Assembly (NCBI RefSeq): GCF_030580955.1 | Contig: NZ_JAUQON010000002.1 | Location: 248,001-312,000 of the forward strand | From: Hymenobacter convexus | GTDB lineage: Bacteria; Bacteroidota; Bacteroidia; Cytophagales; Hymenobacteraceae | Reading direction: 5' to 3' | DNA: 64,000 nt | The notes under the pieces: model-generated | Database searches by the model: none | The model's input: only the letters and a program-made list of their open reading frames with translations | What the model was told of the DNA's origin: nothing | Shown here: positions 45,736 through 53,260 of the stretch, one piece after another | Numbering within the stretch: the first letter of the stretch is position 1 | How the letters are laid out: every line of letters starts with the position of its first letter | Position numbers and translations under genes: made by a program

Positions 45736-47706
45736 ATGGGCAAGAAACATTTCTCTGATAACAACAGCAACAAGGCGGACCGTCGCGGCGGCCGCCCCAA
45801 CACGGGTGGCCCCGGCGGCTTCGGCAACAGCGCCGGCCGCAGCAACGAGCGCGGCGGCTACGGCGCTGACCGTGGCAACAGCCGCGGCGGTGAGCGCCCG
45901 GCCTATGGCAACGGCCGACCGGCCAGCAACGGTGCCTTTGGGCGCCCTGCTACCAATGGCGCCTTTGGCCGCCCATCGGGCGGGGCCTTTGGTGGAGGCA
46001 AGAAGTTCGAGGGCGGCGAGAAGCGCCCCTATGGCAGCAGCTACGGCGGCGGCCAGCGCGAAGGCGGCTTCGGTGGCAAGAGCTTTGGCAATGACCGGCC
46101 CTTCGAGCGCCGCGACAACCGGCCCAGCGTGGGCAAGGAGCAGCGCACCGGCACCAGCTACGGCCGCACCGCTGCCCCGCGCCCCGAGCGCGGCGGCTTT
46201 GGCGGCGACCGTGACGAGCGCCGCGGCCCAGCCGCCGAATCGCGCCCTATCCGCGAGTACCAGCCCAAAGAGAACTGGAGCGGCCAACCCTACCGCCGCG
46301 ACGGCGAGAAGGCTGTGCCCCGTGGCTTGCCCGGCGAGCGCAACCGCAAGTTCCAAAAGCAAAACCCCAACGAGCCGCAGGAGTACGGCGCTCCCCGTAG
46401 CGGTGGCAGCTTTGGCCGTAGCACGCCCCGGGAGCCCGAGAATTTTGACCGCAACGCCGAGCGCGGCGAGGAGCGGGGCCCGAACCGGCCCATCCGCGCC
46501 GCCCGTCCGTTTGTGGCCGAGCCGCCCCAGCCCCGCGAGGAACGCTACGACCGCCGCGACGCCAACATCGAGCGCGCCAACGCCGACGATGCCGACTACC
46601 GCGCCGACCAGGCCGCCTTTGGCCGGAAATTTACGCCCGGCGCCTTTGGCCGCCGCGATGGTGCGCCCGGCACGGGCCGTAGCACTGGCGAACGCTCCGG
46701 TGCCTACGAAAAGCGCGGCCCCAAAGAGAAGTGGGCGCCCGCACCCGGCAGTTTTGCCGAGCGCCGCGAGGCCCTGAAAGCAGCTGAGCGCAGCGTGCGC
46801 CGCTCGGGCACCGGCTACGGCGCCAGTGTCGACAAGCCGCGTGCGGCCCGCCCAATCATTCAGGAAAACCGCGCCGACAAGCCCAAGTACGGCGAAAAGC
46901 CCGGCGAAGCGCCCGACTACAAAAACCTGAAGCACTACGAAGCCGATAAAACCCGTGGCAACAAGCGTCGCCGCGAGGAACTCGAAGACTTCGGCACCGA
47001 CGAAACGCGCCTGAACCGCTACATCGCCAACGCGGGCATCTGCTCGCGCCGGGAGGCCGACACGCTGATTGCGGCCGGCGAAATCCGGGTGAACGGCGAA
47101 GTGGTGACAGAAATGGGCTACAAAGTGCAGCCCGAAGACACCGTGCAGTATGGCAAAACCAACCTCAACCGCGAGAAGTCGGTGTATGTACTGCTAAATA
47201 AGCCCAAGGACTTCATCACGACCACCGAAGACCCCGAAGGCCGCCGCACGGTGATGGACCTGGTGGCCGGCGCGTCGAAGGAGCGCATCTTCCCGGTGGG
47301 CCGCCTCGACCGCAACACTACCGGCCTGCTGCTCTTCACCAACGACGGCGAAGTGGCGCAGAAGCTCTCGCACCCCTCGCACAAGAACAAGAAAATCTAC
47401 CAAGTCGAACTTAGCCAGCCGCTGACGGAGGACGACCTGCGCAAGATTTCGGAAGGCCTGGAATTGGAAGACGGCAAAGCCGTGGTGGACGATGTGGCCG
47501 TGGTGGCTGGCAACGCGCACTTCGTGGGCATCGAAATCCACATTGGTCGCAACCGCATTGTGCGCCGCATTTTCGAGCACCTCGGCTACGAAGTGGTGGC
47601 CCTGGACCGGGTGCAGTACGCCGGCCTCACCAAGAAAGACCTGCCCCGCGGCAAGTGGCGCTTCCTGAGCGAGCAGGAGGTCATTCGGATGAAGTACTTC
47701 CTGTAA
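45736..47706 (+). CDS. rluB: RluB/RsuA-family pseudouridine synthase with Gly/Arg-rich N-terminus
   Basis: A 656-residue protein. The last 245 residues are a complete RsuA/RluB-type rRNA pseudouridine synthase: S4 RNA-binding domain (RLNRYIANAGICSRREADTLIAAG), the catalytic GRLDRNTTGLLLFTNDGE with its Asp, and the C-terminal RNRIVRRIFEHLGYEVVALDRVQY. The first 410 or so residues are a low-complexity extension rich in Gly, Arg, Asn, Pro and Phe, with RGG-like pieces (RGGRPNTGGPGGFGN, GGAFGGGKKFEGGEKRPYG) that recur. Such RG/RGG tails bind RNA and may promote condensates; usual RluB is only about 250-300 residues long. The ATG of MGKKHFSDNN is the natural start. The exact rRNA target is assumed from the family. 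Confidence 0.9.
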   Translation: MGKKHFSDNNSNKADRRGGRPNTGGPGGFGNSAGRSNERGGYGADRGNSRGGERPAYGNGRPASNGAFGRPATNGAFGRPSGGAFGGGKKFEGGEKRPYGSSYGGGQREGGFGGKSFGNDRPFERRDNRPSVGKEQRTGTSYGRTAAPRPERGGFGGDRDERRGPAAESRPIREYQPKENWSGQPYRRDGEKAVPRGLPGERNRKFQKQNPNEPQEYGAPRSGGSFGRSTPREPENFDRNAERGEERGPNRPIRAARPFVAEPPQPREERYDRRDANIERANADDADYRADQAAFGRKFTPGAFGRRDGAPGTGRSTGERSGAYEKRGPKEKWAPAPGSFAERREALKAAERSVRRSGTGYGASVDKPRAARPIIQENRADKPKYGEKPGEAPDYKNLKHYEADKTRGNKRRREELEDFGTDETRLNRYIANAGICSRREADTLIAAGEIRVNGEVVTEMGYKVQPEDTVQYGKTNLNREKSVYVLLNKPKDFITTTEDPEGRRTVMDLVAGASKERIFPVGRLDRNTTGLLLFTNDGEVAQKLSHPSHKNKKIYQVELSQPLTEDDLRKISEGLELEDGKAVVDDVAVVAGNAHFVGIEIHIGRNRIVRRIFEHLGYEVVALDRVQYAGLTKKDLPRGKWRFLSEQEVIRMKYFL

Positions 47707-47730
47707 GTTCTTTGTTAAGGAAAATACCTA

Positions 47731-47837
47731 GAACGTCATGCTGAGCGTAGTCGAAGCATCTCTACCTCAATACTAAATCCTGTCGATTGGATTAGTTGCG
47801 CGGTAGAGATGCTTCGGCTGCGCTCAGCATGACGTTC
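47731..47837. repeat. Long inverted repeat family A, copy 5
   Basis: Starts GAACGTCATGCTGAGCGTAG and ends with CTGCGCTCAGCATGACGTTC; inner arms carry CGAAGCATCTCTACC and its inverse. It ends 21 bases before the coaX ATG. Confidence 0.9.
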
Positions 47838-47858
47838 TTTTTTGTGTCTTTTAAAACT

Positions 47859-48599
47859 ATGCACACTCTTGCCCTCGACATCGGCAACACGGCCGTGAAA
47901 GCCGGCTGCTTCGATGGCCCGGCCTTGCGTGAGATGGCCGTCGGCCTCACGCCGGCCGCCGTGCGGGAACTGGTGAAGCGCTGGCAGCCGCAACACGTCA
48001 TTGTGGCTTCGGTGGCGGAGGCGGCGGTGCTGGCCGTGGAAGAGTTGCAGGATTTGGTGCCGGGCCGCGTGCTGGGTTTTGGCCCGGGCACCACGCCGGT
48101 GCCCTTGCGCAATGCCTACGCCACGCCGCACACGCTGGGCGCCGACCGGCTGGCTGCTGCCGTGGGTGCCGCCGCCCTGCGGCCGGGGCAAGACACGCTC
48201 ATCATCGATGCGGGCACGGCGCTGAAGTTCGACCTTGTGACGGCCGACGGGACCTACCACGGCGGCAGCATCGGGCCCGGGCTGCAGATGCGGCTGCGGG
48301 CGCTGCACACCTTCACGGGGCGGCTGCCGCTGCTGGATTTGCCGGCCCCCGATGCAACGATTCCGCTGGTGGGCGACTCCACTACCGGGAGCCTGCTGAG
48401 CGGGGTAGTGAACGGGGCCGTGGCCGAAATCACGGGTCTGCTCGCCCAATACCACGCGCAGCACCCCGGCTTGGGCGTGCTCCTGACCGGGGGCGACGCC
48501 GCTTTTCTGGCGGCCCGGCTCCCGGCTCGTATCTTTGTTGTGCCTGAGCTGGTGCTGCTCGGCCTAAATCGGATTTTAGCTTATCATGTTGAAGAATAA
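47859..48599 (+). CDS. coaX: Type III pantothenate kinase
   Basis: A 246-residue kinase of the acetate/sugar kinase fold that phosphorylates pantothenate, the first step of coenzyme A synthesis; type III enzymes are insensitive to CoA feedback. The phosphate-binding start LALDIGNTAVKAGCFDG, the substrate motif LGADRLAAAVGA and IIDAGTALKFDLV, which holds the catalytic Asp, are all present, followed by GGSIGPGLQMRLRALH. ATG at 47859 is taken because the DIGNT motif must lie near the N-terminus; longer forms run into the repeat. The gene overlaps the next one by 14 bases, suggesting co-translation with the outer membrane protein. Confidence 0.95.
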   Translation: MHTLALDIGNTAVKAGCFDGPALREMAVGLTPAAVRELVKRWQPQHVIVASVAEAAVLAVEELQDLVPGRVLGFGPGTTPVPLRNAYATPHTLGADRLAAAVGAAALRPGQDTLIIDAGTALKFDLVTADGTYHGGSIGPGLQMRLRALHTFTGRLPLLDLPAPDATIPLVGDSTTGSLLSGVVNGAVAEITGLLAQYHAQHPGLGVLLTGGDAAFLAARLPARIFVVPELVLLGLNRILAYHVEE

Positions 48600-49923
48600 A
48601 GTGATGGGGTGCAAGGGCGCAAGCCTGGCGTTGGCAGGGATGATGGTGCTTGGGGCAGCCGGCGCGCAGGCGCAGGGCCTCGGCAATTCGCCGTATTCTC
48701 GCATTGGCCTCGGTGATTTCAATGCCAACACCGGCGGCGTGCGCCAAATGGGCATGGGCGGCGTAGGCCTGGCCGCACCCAACAGCGTCAATATAAACGA
48801 GTTGAATCCGGCTTTGCTGTACTACACCGGCCGCACCACGTTTGAGGCGGGCTTCAACGGCCAGTATAAGACGGTAAAGAACGCCGCGGCTTCGAATCGC
48901 AGCGGCAATGGCAACCTGGGCTATCTGGCGCTATCGGTGCCGCTGAGTACCAAGTGGGGCGCCGCCGTGGGCCTGAAGCCGCTCAGCACGGTCGATTACG
49001 AATCAAACATTTTGCAGGATGTGACCGGCACGGCGTCGGCGCAGGTATTGAAGCAGTACAAAGGCACGGGCGCCATTTCGGAGGCCTACCTGGGCCAGGG
49101 GGTCCGCATCAGCAAAGCGCTGACGTTGGGCTTCACGGCCTCTTATGTGTTTGGAACGGTCGATGAAACGACCGGCACCACGGTCATTATCAACAATAGC
49201 ACGGCCACGCTGGAGCGCTCGGTAGAGCGGCAGCACGTGCGCTATTCCGACTTTGGTTTCCGGGCCGGGGCGCACTACCGCCAGAAACTGGGCAAGGAGC
49301 TCAACATGAACCTGGGCGGGGTGTACAGCTTCGGCTACAACCTCAACGGCCAACAAACCAACACCCAGGAGCGGCAGGATGTCACTTCGGGGGCGCAGCT
49401 CATCCCGGCTACCATTGTGAGCGACACGCGCGGCAGCAGCTACGTACCGGCCCTGGCGCAGGTAGGGGTGAGCTTCGACAACGACAAAAACTGGAGCCTC
49501 AACTTGGACGTGGCCCAGCAGCAGTGGTCGAAGTTCCGGAGCTTCAACTCGACGGGACCGGCCCTGAACAACACCCTGCGCTTTGGCCTGGGCGGCGAGC
49601 TGACGCCCGACCCGGGCTCGGTGGAGCACTATTTTCAGCGCGTGTCCTACCGCGCCGGCATCAGCCTGGCGCAGATGCCCTACCAGCCGAGCGGCAAAGC
49701 CCTCTACGACCGGTCGGTGAGCTGGGGCTTTGGCTTCCCGCTGCCCACGGCCACGGCCCTGGATGCCACCACCATCAGCCTGGCCTTCACCTACGGCGTG
49801 CGCGGCAACACCGACGTGCTGAACTCGACGCTGGGCACCAGCAACGTGCAGGAAAGCTACATCCGTGGCCAGCTCGGCATCACGCTCAACAACCGCTGGT
49901 TTATCAAGCGCCGCCTGCAATAA
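48586..49923 (+). CDS. Outer membrane beta-barrel protein, FadL-like appearance
   Basis: A 445-residue exported protein. A signal peptide (LALAGMMVLGAAGAQAQ) precedes GLGNSPYSRIGLGDFNANTGGVRQMGMGGVGLAAPNSVNINELNPALL, an opening shared by PorV/FadL-like Bacteroidota barrel proteins. The rest is an alternating series of amphipathic strands with aromatic girdles (FEAGFNGQYKT, LGYLALSVPLSTKW, GFTASYVFGTVD) ending in a C-terminal strand with a terminal aromatic-rich piece (LGITLNNRWFIKRRLQ). It may be an outer membrane channel, perhaps for lipids or hydrophobic compounds; substrate unknown. It overlaps coaX and is followed 22 bases later by lptC, so it belongs to an envelope-related operon. Confidence 0.75.
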   Translation: MLKNKVMGCKGASLALAGMMVLGAAGAQAQGLGNSPYSRIGLGDFNANTGGVRQMGMGGVGLAAPNSVNINELNPALLYYTGRTTFEAGFNGQYKTVKNAAASNRSGNGNLGYLALSVPLSTKWGAAVGLKPLSTVDYESNILQDVTGTASAQVLKQYKGTGAISEAYLGQGVRISKALTLGFTASYVFGTVDETTGTTVIINNSTATLERSVERQHVRYSDFGFRAGAHYRQKLGKELNMNLGGVYSFGYNLNGQQTNTQERQDVTSGAQLIPATIVSDTRGSSYVPALAQVGVSFDNDKNWSLNLDVAQQQWSKFRSFNSTGPALNNTLRFGLGGELTPDPGSVEHYFQRVSYRAGISLAQMPYQPSGKALYDRSVSWGFGFPLPTATALDATTISLAFTYGVRGNTDVLNSTLGTSNVQESYIRGQLGITLNNRWFIKRRLQ

Positions 49924-49945
49924 CCGGTTTTCCAACCCTACAACA

Positions 49946-50506
49946 GTGCACGCATTCGCAAAATTGGCAGGGGGCCTGACGGTGGTGGCCGCGGCGGCGC
50001 TGGCCGGCTGCGACAAGCAGAAGATGAGCGGCCCGCTCGCCGTATATACGGGCCCGCTGATGGAAACCACCAACGTGCTGACCCTGATTAGCGACTCGGC
50101 CAAGCTCAAGTTTCAGCTCACGGCCCCGCTGGAGCAGCAGTTCGAAAACGGCGACGTCATCTACCCCAAAGGCATGGTGGTCACGTTCTACTCGGCCGAT
50201 GGCAAGAAAACCGTCATCAACACCCTCACGGCCAAATACGGCAAGGTAGACAAGGCCAAGAACCTCTACACCATGCGCGGCAAGGTGCAGGTGGTGAACG
50301 TGCTCAAAGAGCAGCGCATGGACACCGAAGAGCTGTTTTACGACAAAAATAAGCAGGTGATTTATACTGATTCGGCCATGGCGGTGCGCATGGAAACGCC
50401 CACCGAAATCCTGTCCGGCAACGGCCTGTGGGCCAAGCAGGACCTGAACCCTTACCGCATCTACCACCCCACCGGCATCATCGACAAGGTGGGCACGGGC
50501 TTGTAG
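49946..50506 (+). CDS. lptC: LPS export ABC transporter periplasmic protein LptC-like
   Basis: A 186-residue lipoprotein of LptC type, part of the Lpt bridge that moves lipopolysaccharide from the inner membrane to the outer membrane. The signal peptide ends in the lipobox LAGC (TVVAAAALAGCDKQ), and the rest is a beta-jellyroll typical of the OstA/LptC family: strands DVIYPKGMVVTFYSADGKK, TLTAKYGKVDKAKNLYTMRGKVQVVNV, TEELFYDKNKQVIYTDSAM and LSGNGLWAKQDL. The start is a GTG at 49946, since the frame upstream codes for the tail of the barrel gene. Anchoring by lipid rather than a helix differs from E. coli LptC and is usual in Bacteroidota. LptA, B, F and G are elsewhere. Confidence 0.85.
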   Translation: MHAFAKLAGGLTVVAAAALAGCDKQKMSGPLAVYTGPLMETTNVLTLISDSAKLKFQLTAPLEQQFENGDVIYPKGMVVTFYSADGKKTVINTLTAKYGKVDKAKNLYTMRGKVQVVNVLKEQRMDTEELFYDKNKQVIYTDSAMAVRMETPTEILSGNGLWAKQDLNPYRIYHPTGIIDKVGTGL

Positions 50507-50534
50507 ACATTCGCCCCGAGGCGTTCCTTTCCTT

Positions 50535-50798
50535 ATGAAATTTGACAAATCCCTGTTGCGCACCGTTCTCTTCGCCGTGGGCGTGGTGGCCATGGTCATC
50601 GGCATCTACCAGACGATTTATTACAACGACCTGGGCCGCAACTACTGGATTTTCATGGTCTCGATGACGTGCTGGATGCCGCTGCTTTACTGGCGACAAC
50701 AGGAGCGGCTAGAGGCGAAAGTGGCCGAACAAAAAGCCAAGCTGGCCCAGCAGGCCCGCTCCAAAACGCCGGCCAAATCGACCAAAAAACGCTGCTAG
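50535..50798 (+). CDS. Small two-helix membrane protein
   Basis: An 87-residue protein with two membrane segments (LRTVLFAVGVVAMVIGIYQTIYY and NYWIFMVSMTCWMPLLYWR) followed by a basic, Gln/Lys-rich cytoplasmic helix (RLEAKVAEQKAKLAQQARSK). Function unknown. It starts 28 bases after lptC and therefore probably closes the coaX-barrel-lptC unit. A fitting promoter for the following gene lies downstream of it. Confidence 0.7.
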   Translation: MKFDKSLLRTVLFAVGVVAMVIGIYQTIYYNDLGRNYWIFMVSMTCWMPLLYWRQQERLEAKVAEQKAKLAQQARSKTPAKSTKKRC

Positions 50799-50899
50799 AA
50801 CCCTTCGGGGCTGCTAATGAACTCGCACCCAACGCATGAGCAGCGGGAACGATTGGGCGGTTTTTCGGGCTGGTTGCGGCACTTAAAATTGGGTAAAAC

Positions 50900-50930
50900 T
50901 TTGATTCCCGGTCAAATTCTGGTTATTTTG
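50900..50930 (+). promoter_or_regulatory. Promoter of the PpiD/SurA-like gene
   Basis: TTTG at 50900-50903 and TTATTTTG at 50923-50930, spaced 19 bases, match the -33 and -7 elements well. It lies 43 bases before the ATG at 50974. Confidence 0.7.
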
Positions 50931-50973
50931 CGCCTCTTTTGACCAACACGACTTCGATTCTTTTGACAAGTAA

Positions 50974-53097
50974 ATGGCTTTAATTAACACGATTCGGGAA
51001 AAATCTGGCTGGGCGGTAGGCACCGTGGCCGTCGGGATGCTGCTCTTCATTGTGGGCGGCGACCTGGTGGGCGGCAAAAACCGCCTCTTCAACCGCAACG
51101 ACTCTGTGGTGGGCGAAGTGGCCGGCCAAAAGGTGGAGCTCAACGACTACAACAACGCGCTGGAGCAAGCCAAGCAGGCCTTCGTGGCCCAGCAGCAGCG
51201 CCAGCCCGACGAGCAAGCCCTCGGCTACCTGCGCGACCAGGCCTGGAACCAGACCATTTACAACCTGGCTTTCCAGCCCGAGTACGACAAGCTGGGCCTG
51301 AAAGTATCGGACGACGAGCTGGTGGACATGGTGCAGGGCGACAACATCAGCCCCGGCATCAAGCAAGCTTTCACGGACCAGAAAACGGGCCAGTTCGACA
51401 AGGCGCGCCTGATTGACTACCTGAAAAACCTCGACAAGCTGCCGCCCGAAAACCAGCTGGCCTGGCACAATTTCGAAGCCAACCTGCCCATCGAGCGTCT
51501 GCGCAACAAGTACAACGCCCTGCTGAAAAACTCGGTGTACGTGACCTCGGCCGAAGCCAAGCGCTTCGACGCCAACCAGAACGCCAAGGCCACGGTGAAG
51601 TACCTGTTTGTGCCCTACGGCAGCATTTCCGACTCTGCCGTGAAGGTGACCGATGCCGAGCTGCAGGCTTACCTCGACAAGAACAAGGGCAAGTACAAGG
51701 TGGAAGACGGCCGCTCGGTGGAGTACATCAGCATTCCGGTGGTGGCGTCGAAAGAAGACAGCACCAGCGTGAAAGCCACGATTGCCGACCTGGCCACCCA
51801 GTTCGCCTCGGCCCCGGTCGATTCGCTGTTTGTGTCGGCCAACTCGGAGCAGCCCTACAACAAGGCCTTCCGCAGCCCTGCCGACCTGCCCGAAGAGCTG
51901 CGCAAGCAGCTGCCCCTGACCCAAGGCAAAATCTACGGCCCCTACGCCGAGAACGGTACCTACTCGCTGTATAAGGTGAGCGGCGTTGGCACCGGCAAGC
52001 AGGCCGCCGCCCGCGCCAGCCACATCCTCATCAAGGCCGACGGCACCACGCCCGAAGCCAAAGCCGCCGCGAAAGCCAAGGCCCAAGACATCCTGAATAA
52101 AATCAAAGCAGGCGCTGACTTCGGCGCCATGGCCCGCCAGTTCGGCACCGACGGCACCAAAGACCAGGGCGGCGACCTCGGCTGGTTCGGCCAGGGCCGC
52201 ATGGTACCCGAGTTCGAGAAAGCCATTTTTGGCGCTACCAGCACCGGCCTGCTGCCGAATGTGGTGGAAACGTCGTTTGGCTACCACGTCATCAAAATCA
52301 CGGCCGTGCCCACCAAGCAGACCTATCAGGTGGCCGAGGTGAAGAAAACCATCGCCCCGAGCGATGCCACCCGCGAAGCCGCCTATGCCAAAGCCCAGGA
52401 GTTGAAAGGCCAAGCCACGGACCTGGCCAGCTTCCGCGCCCTGACCACTAAGGACAAGACGCTGGTGAAGCAGGAAGCCAAGAACCTTGACCGCGGCGCC
52501 CGCAGCGTGAACAACCTGCAGAACGCCCGCGAAATGGTGCGCTGGGCTTTTGGCTTCAACCCGAACGGCTCGGAAACCAAGGTAGGCGATATCTCGGAAG
52601 TGTATGAGATGGGCGACCAGTACGTCATTGCCGCCCTCACCGACGAGCGCGCCAAAGGCACCGCCACCATCGAAAGCCTGCGCCCCGAACTGACCGCTCT
52701 GGTGCGCAACGAGAAAAAAGCCGCGCAAATCATCGGCAAGTTGGGTTCCGGCGGCACGCTGGAGGAAATGGCCGCCAAATACGGCCCCACCGCCCAGGTA
52801 GGCACCGCACCCAACGTGGTGCTGGGCCAGGGCAGCCTCGCCAACGTGGGCTTCGAGCCGCTGGCCGTGGGCAAAGCCTTCGCTTTGAAGCCGGGCCAGC
52901 ACTCGGCCCCTATTCAGGGCGAGCAGGGCGTGGTGGTGGTGCAGCCGGAGAGCGTGACGCCCGCTCCGGCCCCCGCCAACCTGAAGGCGGTGCAAACGCA
53001 GCTGGCGCAGCAGCGCGCCCAGCAGCAGGACGGCAAGATTTACGAGGCCATCAAGGCCCACGCCAACGTGAAAGACAACCGCACCAAGTTTTTCTAG
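50974..53097 (+). CDS. Periplasmic peptidyl-prolyl isomerase, PpiD/SurA-like
   Basis: A 707-residue membrane-anchored foldase. The N-terminus begins MALINTIREKSGWAVGTVAVGMLLFIVGGDLVGG, a single membrane helix like that of PpiD, followed by a SurA/PpiD helical chaperone part (NDYNNALEQAKQAFVAQQQRQ). One parvulin-type rotamase domain spans about residues 347-445, with ASHILIKADG, FGTDGTKDQGGDLGWFGQGRMVPEFEKAIF and ETSFGYHVIKI. A second, degenerate helical part and a C-terminal Gln-rich coil end the protein. It helps fold or escort outer membrane and secreted proteins. The ATG follows a clear promoter and the gene ends in a strong terminator. Confidence 0.9.
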   Translation: MALINTIREKSGWAVGTVAVGMLLFIVGGDLVGGKNRLFNRNDSVVGEVAGQKVELNDYNNALEQAKQAFVAQQQRQPDEQALGYLRDQAWNQTIYNLAFQPEYDKLGLKVSDDELVDMVQGDNISPGIKQAFTDQKTGQFDKARLIDYLKNLDKLPPENQLAWHNFEANLPIERLRNKYNALLKNSVYVTSAEAKRFDANQNAKATVKYLFVPYGSISDSAVKVTDAELQAYLDKNKGKYKVEDGRSVEYISIPVVASKEDSTSVKATIADLATQFASAPVDSLFVSANSEQPYNKAFRSPADLPEELRKQLPLTQGKIYGPYAENGTYSLYKVSGVGTGKQAAARASHILIKADGTTPEAKAAAKAKAQDILNKIKAGADFGAMARQFGTDGTKDQGGDLGWFGQGRMVPEFEKAIFGATSTGLLPNVVETSFGYHVIKITAVPTKQTYQVAEVKKTIAPSDATREAAYAKAQELKGQATDLASFRALTTKDKTLVKQEAKNLDRGARSVNNLQNAREMVRWAFGFNPNGSETKVGDISEVYEMGDQYVIAALTDERAKGTATIESLRPELTALVRNEKKAAQIIGKLGSGGTLEEMAAKYGPTAQVGTAPNVVLGQGSLANVGFEPLAVGKAFALKPGQHSAPIQGEQGVVVVQPESVTPAPAPANLKAVQTQLAQQRAQQQDGKIYEAIKAHANVKDNRTKFF

Positions 53098-53116
53098 GTC
53101 GTCCATCCGTGAGTTT

Positions 53117-53151
53117 GAAAAGGGCCGTACCTTCGGGGACGGCCCTTTTTT
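53117..53151 (+). terminator. Terminator after the PpiD-like gene
   Basis: AAAAGGGCCGTACC pairs with GGGGACGGCCCTTTT around a short TTC loop, followed by T-run. Confidence 0.9.
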
Positions 53152-53260
53152 GTTGCCGCTGGTTGGGGGCGTTGCCTGGCCACCGGGCATTGAACGAACC
53201 AACCGCAGCCCGGCGTTTAAGCCTGAGCCTGATTACTTCGACTGCTATCCCTTGCTTGCT

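Noticed and set aside
50980-53202. A 740-residue open frame antisense to the PpiD-like gene
   Set aside because: It runs exactly opposite a gene with clear parvulin motifs and has His/Leu/Val/Gly-rich low-complexity character typical of antisense frames in GC-rich DNA. Similar long antisense frames opposite ileS, rnr, recJ and glyS were rejected for the same reason.
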